Assembly: GCF_945859705.1 (NCBI RefSeq)
Contig: NC_079134.1
Location: forward strand, 159,933,718 to 159,997,717
DNA length: 64,000 nucleotides
Reading direction: 5' to 3'
DNA from: Episyrphus balteatus
Taxonomy: Eukaryota; Arthropoda; Insecta; Diptera; Syrphidae
Positions 13,346-24,400 of the stretch are shown here, in pieces (position 1 is the stretch's first letter; each line of letters starts with the position of its first letter). Both the position numbers and the translations under genes were made by a program. The notes under the pieces were generated by a model, which worked only from the letters and a program-made list of their open reading frames with translations, searched no databases and was not told the DNA's origin.

Positions 13346-15028
13346 TTCCATTTCATATACATATGTATCAATTCCAAAAATGGCTTCTTTTTTATGTAAC
13401 CAGACAAATTTTTCTATACAACAGCGTAAAATCTTTCAAAATGAAAAGGGTTCCCTACGGCGTATACGTACTTTTTTTTTTTATTAAACTGTTAATTTTT
13501 TTGTATGTACTTTTAATTGCATTTGAAAAAGACTTGAAGTTGAAATAATTTTTTATGATTCTTTTAAAATAATCTATCGCCCACAGATTGAAAGATATCT
13601 GATATCTAATATTGTTAATTATACTTACTTAATTTTCAAATTTCACTATACTGTCCACTCCTTGATAAACTCACAAGGAAGTAACTAATACCTTTCCGGT
13701 ATACATCATTTCACATATTCTCACAAAGATTTATTTTGTTTGTACCTAGTATGTACCATTTGATGTTAAATTATATATCTTCCTGGATCCCATGAGAAAA
13801 AAATCGTTAAAAAATATTTACAAAAAATAAAACCTAAACTACTTAACTTTTTCACATATGTGAGATTTCATAAACAATTCTCTTTCATAAAATAAAATGA
13901 AATGATTTTTTTTTCCTAAACTGCTTTACAATAATTGCGTCGCAAACTCATGTCCGAGGTTATATTATATGCTGAGCATAATACTAGCATTGTTTTGTTT
14001 CTGACCCTAACTCAATCATGATGGCCACTTAAATGTGGCAGAAGCAATGCGTTCAATATAGTCAGTCGACAGTACACACAGGCAGCAGTGATGACAGTAA
14101 AATAACAAAAAAAACTCAAACGTACTTACTATTTGACGTTATTATCGCGTGCAAATGGTTTTAGATATAGAAATCAGTTTTTTTTTTTTGGACAGCTTAA
14201 ATGATATATTACACGCTTCTTGAGCAGGCAATTAGAGACAAAGATGACGTCATAATAGTAAGAAAAATGTTTATAGAAAAAGAAAATACGTGTTAACGTC
14301 AAATTCAAGTTCAAATTGTTTAGCACTTTAGGATAAAGATTTTCTTTTTATTTCAATTAGATTTATTCTCATCTTGAGATGGATTTTTGTTAAGAGATTC
14401 ACAGGAAGCTATACTTATCTACTTATCTTCGCTTGGATTACCATCGTGACTTAGAATTTTTTTTTAAATACATACTGCAATTGATCTAGAAGCTTAAATA
14501 AAATTTATGATTACTAGTTTAAGGGGTTCACGGGTCGTTTGAACGCGACACTACTCGAAGTGTCTTGCACTCCATATGTTTTGATGTAGAAATGTTTCTT
14601 GGGGTCTAAATAGTAAGAAAAAAGCTTTTTTAAAATTTTCTATCGAGCTATTCGTTTTTTATGAGCTTAATAAGTTATGAAAAAACGTACTTTTACGTAC
14701 TTTTTCACACGTTTTTGTTAATAACTCTGTTAATAATAATGGTAGAAACTCAAATAATGGCTCTATTTTTAGAAGAAATATGCCTATTTTTAACAGCATT
14801 TCAATCAAATTAGTGGCATTTTTAGATCTTCAGATATTCGAATCTAAGTCCGTTCATTTTTTCTGCCCAATTCGATTTCACTTATCAAAAAGTTTTTTTT
14901 TTATAGAAGTCAAGGTATACTTTTCTAATGGTTTTTCGTATGCTGAACTAGAATCCAAAGTCAAAAAAATTCCATCGAATCAAGTTTTTGAGATATTACC
15001 GTTAGAAAATTAAAAAATACCCTTTTTT
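13346..15028. other. Gene-free stretch
   Basis: No coding exon was recognised. A 77-codon open frame at 14780-15013 has no recognisable motif. It lies just upstream of the tandem duplication and the large palindrome, and could be part of the same unclassified repeat. Confidence 0.4.
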
Positions 15029-15190
15029 AACAGTTTTTGAGGTTGTGTCATCTTGCGTGATAATTTTTTATAATTACATTTGTAGCGGTTTCTTAAAGAA
15101 AACTAAGTTAACAGTTTTTGAGGTTGTGTCATCTTGCGTGATAATTTTTTATAATTACATTTGTAGCGGTTTCTTAAAGAAAACTAAGTT
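15029..15190 (+). repeat. 81-bp tandem duplication (two copies)
   Basis: An 81-bp unit starting AACAGTTTTTGAGG and ending AACTAAGTT occurs twice head-to-tail, apparently without mismatch (15029-15109 and 15110-15190). It lies immediately left of the 143-bp-arm palindrome. Near-identity implies a recent duplication or an assembly artefact. Confidence 0.9.
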
Positions 15191-15217
15191 ACTTCTTTTT
15201 AAATCCGTTTAAATCAT

Positions 15218-15532
15218 TTCGATATCGCTTTTCTTCTCCGAGAAATCCTAAAATCAATTCAACATGTTTGGTGAATATTCTCTATGAAAAAAAATCTTAT
15301 GTTCGTTTGGGTTTCATGGCAAATCGCAAAAAATTTTTGCATTCCTTTAAGTTTTTTGGTTAGTCAAAAATTTTCTTACCCATAAACTTACCAAAAAACT
15401 TAAAGGAATGCAAAAATTTTTTGCGATTTGCCATGAAACCCAAACGAACATAAGATTTTTTTTCATAGAGAATATTCACCAAACATGTTGAATTAATTTT
15501 AGGATTTCTCGGAGAAGAAAAGCGATATCGAA
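15218..15532. repeat. Large palindrome, 143-bp arms, 29-bp loop
   Basis: The left arm 15218-15360 is the reverse complement of 15390-15532 with almost no mismatches (I saw one, in AATCAATTC against GAATTAATT). The 29-bp spacer is AT-rich. Arms begin and end with TTCGATATCGCTT and its inverse. There is no coding capacity. It would form a very stable hairpin as single-stranded DNA or RNA. It may be the core of a foldback element whose outer ends I could not define. Confidence 0.9.
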
Positions 15533-18500
15533 CTATCAAAGAGGGTCAAGATCTTTTACAACCTCGCCTCTATAAAAGCAAATTAATGGTTTTGTCAAAA
15601 ATGTTTTCTTATATTTAGATTTAAGTTCCCTCGCACTGGACTCTTCGAGAAAAAAAAATCGGATAGTGGTATAGATAATGGCACTACCTCGAGTCACGAA
15701 CGCAAAAATTCCCAAATTTTGATTTTAGCTAATATTGACTAGTTTCTGACAAAACCAATTTTTCACGGCATTGAAGCTTAATTTTAAAATATTGCTTTTT
15801 TATAATAAACTTGGCCGAAATCGATGAATTTTATTCAATATTGTGATAGTGTCAGTAGAAAATTTAACTCTTCAAAAAGTGATTATTTGTACATGATTTT
15901 TAGGTACCTAATGACTTTTATGAAAACAGTTACTCTTGGATATCAGGACATGGAAAGGGCAAGTTCGATCCATCATTTTAATAATAATAATTAAGTATGC
16001 CATTAGACTTCTTGGGATTTTTGTTTTTTTTTTTTTTATCGTAAAAAAAGTTGGAACGCCATTCTTAAGAAATAATTAATCCACATATGTATAGAAACTA
16101 AGTTTCAAGAAAAATCATTAATCCGTTTTGAAAATATGTATTTAATTGATTTAAAAAAAAAAAAAAAATTAAAATACAAAATATTTTGAAAATTACAAAA
16201 ATGTTCGTTGAAATCAGAAATTAAAAAAAAAACGGTTCTTTAGAAGCTAGTGTTAATAACGGCTAATTTTTTTTTTTTTTCAAAAGTAATTTTCACAGAA
16301 GTGTGCCTCACAACATATCAACTAACCAGTGTTGACCAGTGTTTAAAGCCTTAAACTAACCCTTTATAATTTCTGATCTGGGAGCATTCAGGCTTCAAAT
16401 GATTTTAAAGGTGGAACAAAAACAAGAAAATAAAAGTTTTAAAAAATGTCATAACAAATTAAAAGAAGAAATGGCGCACCTTATTTGTCATACAAATTTA
16501 TTTTACAATTTAAAAAATAAAAATATGTAGTTAGAATTGATTAAAATCAACTTTGTATTAAAATAAGATTAAATTAAATTCATAAAATAATACAGACTTT
16601 TTATATTTTTTTTATTAAAAAAAATGTTGAGTATATTTTCATAAGGGAAAAAATAATTCCAATTATCTTAACGTCAAAATAATTTAAATGACATGATAAT
16701 TATTTCTCGAGGATCTACACTATTTAAAAACTTCACCTGGTTTTAATAATCATGGGAAAATATTTTATTTTACTGATTTATCTACCCGCAAAAATCTTAC
16801 TCACTCATTTAAATTTAACATCTTTAATGAATGTTCTAGCTAGTAAGCACTTCAGTAATAATTAATGTCACGATTTTAATTTTCATTACAAGTTTGTAGT
16901 ATACTCTCCTTGTAAAATTAGAATTCTATAATAATTCAGTTTGTTGAGTCAGTGTCTGTTTTAATAGCTCACATCTTTTAGTTTAAGTATTCACTGCCAA
17001 GGTCAAAATTTACGAGTATGTTATGTTTTGTTTTATATTTTGTTTTTATCTTAAACTTGCATAATTGCCTTATTTGAATCTTAAGTGCATCTTAAAGGAA
17101 TGTATTAAAATTAATCTATAATTAAAGTTTTAATTATGATTTCCACCTTCTGTCAAAATTATTCATTTGTCATAATTTTGTTCCTATACGTAACTCTCAT
17201 TTGTTGCAGGTAATAGATAACCTTTAAATGTCTCTATTGAAGTGAAAGTACTTTCCACTTAAATAATGATAATGACCATAATATGACTTGGAAATAATAA
17301 TTTTGAAACGATAACAACGTTATTCAGATATGACAGAGACAAACGATGATTACTTTATTCCATCAGAAAGGTGACTCTGTCGTCGTCGTTTGTGATTATG
17401 ATTTCGTTGACCCTTCAAGCACGCATCATGCAATGCAGACGTTAAATTTTGTTTGGTAATGCTGCACGAATTAAGCCAAACACATTTGCATATGAAATTT
17501 ATATGTCTGTGATTTATAATTGGTTAAATTAGACTTGTTTAAATTGACAGCTTGACAGTTGTTGAGTTGAAGATTTGTGGTTTCCTATAAAATGTTTTAA
17601 ACTTGAGAGCAATACTATCATAACCGCCCAATCTTCCCATAGGATTAACCATAACCTTTTTAAACAACCACCTCCATTTCCCCGAGCAATGCTTTTTATT
17701 TGTGGCTAACGCGTTTTGAACCTGAAGGTCTTGCTATAAAATAATGTTCTACCACTATACATAATGCAAGGTTTTATTTTTTATTTTAATTTGTATTTAT
17801 GATTCTCGAATTGAAACTCACGCGTTTGTTGTGAGCCAAATTACTGGAGGCTGCGATTATGCGATTCATTTTAACTTATTCCCAAAACTAATTATGTATT
17901 CTCTAGACAACACCGGTGTCACTTGAAGTGCCGATTATGTGTAATTACGTGATATTCAAATTGAAATGAATTCGTTAGGACGGACGGAGATTAAAATGTT
18001 CAAAGCTTAACGGAAGTGCACTTGTTGTTGATTTGTTTAGGTGTAAGATTTCGATTAATTTTTGTATGTTATTTTGTCCAATGTAAAATAACAGAAAGTT
18101 GTATTTTTCGATGAAAAACTGTTTTTTTTTTTCATTAGAAAAACTATTTTTTTTTTGATTTTGTTATAGATGGAAAAAGATAAAAAAACTATACGATTTA
18201 GTTTTTATTTAATAAATTGTTGGCATTATATTTTTTTATAAGCCAAACGATTTATGGGAAATCAGAAAACCGTTTTGCAGAAATATGTGTTTCGATATCA
18301 TACAATCAAATCAACATACACTAATCCTGAAGACCCTTACAATCGATCTGGCGAATCTGTAAATAATAATTGGAAACTTTTGACTGGTCACTACATAACG
18401 TAAGTTGGAAGAAATTGATACAGAAATGTCAACTGATTACATATTTTGCAAAGCAATACAATTTTTATTTTTATCAACAAAAATAATGTTACTCATACGC

Positions 18501-18670
18501 CACAGTGTCCTGTTAAGTTTAAACATACCAAATTAGAACACAAAACAAAATTTGTTACAATTTCAACAAAAATTAAACCAAATTTTGTACAAGGAAGATT
18601 GAGGCTAAAAAAAACTGAATAAAACAGAAACAAAATTCTGCTCGGGTCAAAATTCTTTTTACAAAATTCT
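15533..18670. other. Gene-free AT-rich stretch
   Basis: No supported gene or RNA. It contains long A/T homopolymers (about 16025-16040, 16150-16170, 16267-16280). The block at about 17330-18000 is less AT-rich and includes GTCGTCGTCG at about 17380; it might be regulatory, but no specific site can be named. Confidence 0.5.
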
Positions 18671-18802
18671 GGGGTGATATTCTGTATTGCATAAGCGAAC
18701 AAACATTTTCGCGTGTGCGAAAGGATTTGCTTCATGGCCTGCAGCAAATCTTTCGCACATGCGAAAACGTTTGTTCGCTTATACGATACAGAATGTCACC
18801 CC
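18671..18802. repeat. Palindromic MITE, ~60-bp arms
   Basis: GGGGTGATATTCTGTAT, then GCATAAGCGAACAAAC, on the left is inverted on the right (GTTTGTTCGCTTATACGATA, then CAGAATGTCACCCC). AAAATTCTG lies just outside both ends. The arms include GCGAAA and CGCACATGCG words. Short open frames on both strands here are only shadows of the palindrome. Confidence 0.7.
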
Positions 18803-19274
18803 TGCTTTTCAAAATTCTGTGTTATACAAAAACGGCGACCAGAAATTTATCTCCTCTCTGGTAGGAAGGAGACCAAAAAGACAAAACATTTAAAAACGTT
18901 CAAAGGCAGCTCTTAACACTCCCTACACTGACATCCGATTTGCAGCTGAAGGAGATGCACCAGTAGCTATGGAATAGATGTACATTTTTGTATTTTACTA
19001 AATTCTTGATTCTAAGACGAACACAAAGCTTTTTCCGCTTACCCTTGTTACTTCTAGCCTCGCTCTTCTTTATTTCGTTTTTACTTTGCTAGTTTTTTGA
19101 ACAAAAAAAAAAGAACTTAAATTCAATTAATGTTCTAGAATCTAGACGAACAACAATCAAAACATAAGTTTATCCTAAAATTATATAAGAATGCCCTAAA
19201 GAATAAATTTTCTAACACTCGAAGAGTAACTTATTTTTATCGACTTTAACCGAAGTTTTGATCAAATCATTAGA

Positions 19275-19988
19275 GGGTTGGGTACGATTGACCGCATTTT
19301 AAAATCTTGTTCTTAAAACCTCGCATCTTAAAATCTCGCATTATGAAATCTTTTTTATCGAAATCTCGCAATTTCAAAATCTCGTTTACCAAAATCTCGC
19401 AACATTAAAATCTCGAAATTTATAATCTCGCATTGAAATAAAATATTTATTAATTCGCGCGCGCGAATTAATAAATATTTTATTTCAATGCGAGATTATA
19501 AACCTACATGATATTGCTAGCTTAGGAAAGCCCAGAACCTCCCTCTTCTGTTTTTTCGTTTTGTTTTGAAGAGATAAATAGAAAAGGAAAAGGTTAGTGC
19601 ACTGTCAGACGCCTATGCCAGTTTTTTAATAGTGTTCAGGGTCAACTGTTGAATGTTGGCGTCAAAAGGACTTAATGCATGTGAATTTGTTGTATTCGAC
19701 CTTCTCTTTTCCTATAATCTTTTGCTTATACATTTTGCTGCCAAAAAAGCAATTTAAATTTAAGATACTTTACGCTCTTCTTTTAATGAGAGATTTTGAT
19801 ATAGAAAGAATTTAATGAACTTGCGAGATTATTTCTAAAATGCGAGATTTTAATATGCAGGATTTTGAAAATGCGAGATTTTGCTATGTGAGATGTTAAA
19901 AATGCGAAATTTTGCTTTGCGTGATTTTTGCAAAAATGCGAGATTTTGTTATAAGAGATTTTAGTTTGCGATCAATCGTACCGCTCCC
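19275..19988. mobile_element. 714-bp Foldback-type element with 9-bp target-site duplication
   Basis: The element is flanked by identical 9-bp direct repeats ATCATTAGA (19266-19274 and 19989-19997). The termini are inverted: GGG, 3 bp, then GGTACGATTG on the left, and CAATCGTACC, then GCTCCC, on the right. Both arms consist of repeated variants of AAAATCTCGCATT. The middle is unrelated non-coding DNA. Long repetitive arms plus a 9-bp duplication are known features of Foldback elements, which are grouped with the Mutator superfamily; assignment here is by structure only. Confidence 0.75.
19421..19500. repeat. Perfect 80-bp palindrome without spacer
   Basis: The 40 bases 19421-19460 are exactly the reverse complement of 19461-19500, centred on GCGCGCGC. 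It lies in the left arm of the 19275-19988 element and carries one of that element's words at each end (ATAATCTCGCATTG and its inverse). Such spacer-free palindromes are unstable in cells and easily made by library chimeras, so it may be an inverted-duplication artefact. Confidence 0.9.
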
Positions 19989-19997
19989 ATCATTAGA

Positions 19998-20888
19998 TTT
20001 CTTTCAAGAATACACTACTTTCAACGATTTCAATGCTGCAACCCCGTGTATTTTTGCACTAAAAAATGTAGGGTTTATTTTATTTATAGACTTCTTATTG
20101 TAGAGATTTTAACATTAAAATAAAGTTGTCTGTACAAAACACTAAAACAACCATTCGCCATTGGGGTTTTCCCGAAAATTGAATAGAATACCACTTCTGA
20201 TATCATTTCCTTTTGAAAATATTTCTCAAACAGTGATGAATGATGATCCTTGAAAAAGTTAATTTGAACTCACCCATTTATTTTATTTTTACCAAGCCTC
20301 GTTTGACTGAGACAATTACATAATTACAGTGCACTGTCTTCGAGTCACAGTCTCATCTTTAACAATGAAAAGCTTTTGTACCTTTTGTTACGTGATCGAG
20401 TACTTTAATGAATACCTAAATACTGTAACTGTTGAAAGAACGGCTATCAACAAGTTCAAAGATGGTACCTCCTATAACCTTGACTGATCCATTAACCTAA
20501 TTAGGACTAGATGAATAGTTGGTTAATTAGGTTCTTAATATTCATCACAGCATTCGGAATACATACAACACGTTCCACATCTTATTTTCAAAACAATGTT
20601 TGCTCAGAACTTAACGTGATGATGTGATCCAGAGGGAAATTGAATTATTATTGACACATGTACAAATAACAAACAATTTTTATCTCGTGTTATTTGTTTA
20701 TTTAAGTACTCAAAAATTGCAGTGCAGAATTTCGATTTATTTTTTTATTAAAAATGATACGTTCTTTAACAAACAACCAATAAGTAAAAAGCTCGATTTC
20801 GTTGAAAATTTGCATTCCAGATTGGCAAAGGATGTAATTTATAAACTCATAGTTTTATAGTTTCATCCAAAATAATAGCACGGAATAC
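19998..20888. other. Gene-free stretch
   Basis: No coding exon, RNA gene or defined repeat was recognised. The 78-codon open frame at 20624-20860 is low-complexity and not supported. Confidence 0.45.
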
Positions 20889-20993
20889 TTAGGGTGACAA
20901 TCTGTTGTGGATTTGGGCCTCAACCAACAAGCTTTGCCGGCCAGCTCTATCCTTAGCTCGCTGCTTCCAGTTTCGCACGCCAAGTTCATTAAG
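20889..20993 (-). pseudogene. C-terminal scrap of a LINE reverse-transcriptase polyprotein
   Basis: The minus strand reads 34 codons to a stop: ...LGVRNWKQRAKDRAGRQSLL... ending HNRLSP. This pattern (short leader, NWKQRAKDRA, then a basic tail ending the protein) resembles the extreme C-terminus of non-LTR retrotransposon polyproteins. The patch is clearly richer in GC than its surroundings. The rest of the element is missing. The call is by remembered pattern and is tentative. Confidence 0.4.
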
Positions 20994-21481
20994 GTTTTTT
21001 AATATATGTATGAAGATAATAGACATAATTTCTATTTAACATTTTTGAGTTATTTTTTTTTTAACACTAAAAAATTTTCAATCGTTGAAGACACAAAGAT
21101 GTGATGATGCTCAAGTAAATGTGATGAAACAAAACAAAAACAAATGATTTGTTTACTGCTGTAATTCTGTTTTATTTTTAACACTTAAGCAAGATATTTA
21201 TAAACAAAACAATAAGCACTTCAAGAACTTTTTAGATACTCTTTAAAAATTAATAAAAACAAATATCGATTGTTTGTTTTTTTTTATTATTCTCTTACTG
21301 TGCATCTTTTCTTAATAAGATCACAGAACTCCCAATATTCAGTAACAAGAATGAGATATCTGTGGAACGTTTCTTAGCATCATCATTATTAACTATTAAT
21401 ACCTAACTAAATAAAAAAAAAAAACAACATCAAGCAAGAAGACGAACTATTTTATGGAAATTCTCTGAACAAATAGTTTTT

Positions 21482-24400
21482 TTACATTTTACTTCGTTCT
21501 TGTTTATTTGTATCTTCTTGTTGTTGTTGGTTTTCTTCTGTTTTTTGTTCTTTATTTTCTGTCTTATCTTGGTTCTGTTTATCAATATTTTCATCTTGAT
21601 TAGGTGCAGGTTCTTCTTTCTTATCACTTTCAGCAGATAATTTTTGAGCTTTTAAAGCCATTTTTATAGCCTCTGTAAGGTTATTTGGATCTATTGTGTT
21701 TTCTTTTGTTCCTGAAAATAAATTATAAAAAGGGAAATTTTTTTTAAAGAAAGAAAATAAAAACTCATCAAAGCCTTATAATTGTATTTATCATTTTTTT
21801 ATTTCGCTAGTTGAAGCTTTTATTTACATTAACATTTAATAATTTTGTATAATGTTTTTTTTTTTTTATAAATATAAAAGAAGAAGAAGTAAATTTAACA
21901 AAAACACAAAATAAAATAGTAGGTACTTGACTTGTGTCTGTGGTTTAGATAATTTGGGCTTATTTTCTGGCAAGAAAAATACTTCAACTTGATTTGCCTT
22001 CAATGAAACGAATAATATTAATAAAAACAATTATAAGACTTTTTAAATAGTTAAATAAATTATATCAACATAAATTCAAAATTCAATTTAAACAATTTGG
22101 GGGGCGCAAAGTGCAGACCAGAATTTAAATACTCTTATATTTAAACAACAAAAGTGATGTTGATTTTGGGGTTGTCTTTGGTTATTATGGAATATGGGCG
22201 TTAATTGAGTTTTTTTTATAGGTAAAGAAGGTTTTTCAAACTTTAATTTCAACATGCAAACATTTTTTAACAGAAAATACTACTTTTGATTACGAACCTA
22301 GAATAAAGTCGTATTCAATGTAGCGTTTATCCCTTCCTAAACTAAAGAACGATTTTTTCCGTCTTATTTTGGTTAATAGTGATAAAAAGTGGAGTTTAAT
22401 GTCTAGGGAGGGAAGATTAAAAGATACTTTCGAGAAAATAAACAAAAACTAATTTTAATTTGAGTTTTTGTGACCTATTTGGTAGTTTGGGGTTGATAAA
22501 AATAACCTTATAGAAGTTTAGACGTCTATGCTGATTAGATTTTATTCAGGAAAATATTTTATCCGCAAGTCTTTTCATATCCCTAACTGAAGCGAATATT
22601 AAATGAATCTGATAGTGCTGTTGGAAGATGCTGACAAAAAGGCCAAAGAAAACATCTGATCCTACGATACTACTTTAAACTTTTGAGAAAATCGCATAGA
22701 ACTCAAGAAACATACAAAACTGTCTATATCGATTTTCGTCAGATTATTAGAATTTTTATAGAAAAACATTCTCAGGTGTTATTTATGCATTTGAGAGATA
22801 ACTGCACCATTAATGATTAAAACTGAAAACAAATTGGTATAATTAAGAAAAATGCTAATAACATTACATATATAAAATAAAAAGATAGAAATATTTTGTA
22901 ATGGAATATTTGTCCTGAATTTAAAGTTTAGTTAGAGTTTCCATCAAATATCCCTGCAGAACTCTCAATCCCGATGTGTTAAGAACATTTAACAAAAAAA
23001 CTCAGGGAATAAAGCTTCAGAAGCATCTGTTTAGTTGACACAGCCTTATATCACCAAACCGGTGCACAAATTTTGGTTCTACTTTTAATCTAACGCAATC
23101 TAAACGAGTTCATCCGCCGATTTGTGGCCGTTAATGGAGCATGGATTCATCACCACACAACAGATGCCTAACAACAGTCAAAGCAGTGGACTTCTCCCGG
23201 AGAATCGAAGTCAATTTTTTGATGCGGATTAAAAACAAAAACGACCCCATGCAACGATATGTACAGAGCTGAAAGAAGGCTTTTTTGAAAAATAAAAAGT
23301 TATTTTTTCCGCAATAAGCGGTTTTTTTAAGGGCTATATGTTTGCTTTTAAACGATTGCAAGAAACCTAACAAGACTATGATAATGATCGAAAAAAAAAG
23401 ATAATGTACTCCTCAACTCCTTTGCCAACTTTATCGACATGGATGATGTTCAATATCTACTTTTTATCTAGCCAACAGCACTTAGGGGTTCGAAGGCTGG
23501 AAATATGATACCTACTTCAGTGTCAGTTGAGATTCAGTAAAAAAAAACTAAACCCAAAATGTTCTATTGTATCTAAACGGCTTAAATAGGAATCGGTGCT
23601 ACCGGCAGACTTTACTTCGGAATTTATTTTATTTAACCAAATGTAATCAATTTTTTTCTCAACAAAAAGTTCAAATGAAAATATGCTTAATTACCTACAT
23701 AAAATATTGACTCTAAGCAAAAAAATCTGAAAGATTGTACGTATCTAATTTTCGGAGGAGGGAAATATTTTATATACCTTTTTGTAATTCAATTAGATAA
23801 ACTTAGAATAGAAAAATCAATCTGAATAAATTCTTTATGCATAAATATATCAAACTCCTCAAAAAGTCTTATAAATATTTTTACTAAAAAATCGCAACAA
23901 ATTAAAAAAAAACCGTATTCACCTCACATACAAAATAAACATCAAATTTTTGTTTTTTAATTTATCAATTTAAATAGTTTTTCGCTCTTAAGCCGATTTA
24001 AATGGACTTTCATAATTTTGTCGAGACTGATTGCGCTGATGTTCACGCATAAGCATTTCCCTCTCCTCTTCCAATGCTTGATCGAGTTGTTTTCTTCGTA
24101 AACTCTCTAAGCGTCCATTTTCCAAATAATTATCGGTCATATTACCGCTGTTTATAGCGTAAAATGCAATTGCAAAAGCAATTAGCATGCCTATTCCAAA
24201 ATACACTCGCGAACCGAAGGGTTTTTCTTTAAATGCACTATCATCGTGTTCGGTGTAGGTTTTATGCGATTCGTCTGCACCTTGCGTAAATTTACTCGAA
24301 AGATTTTCTTTTTCACTTTGCGATTGCGATTGTGATGATGATTGGTAGAACTTACCGTCTTTTTTCTGTGTAATGCCATTAATTTGTCCAGGTGTGTCTT

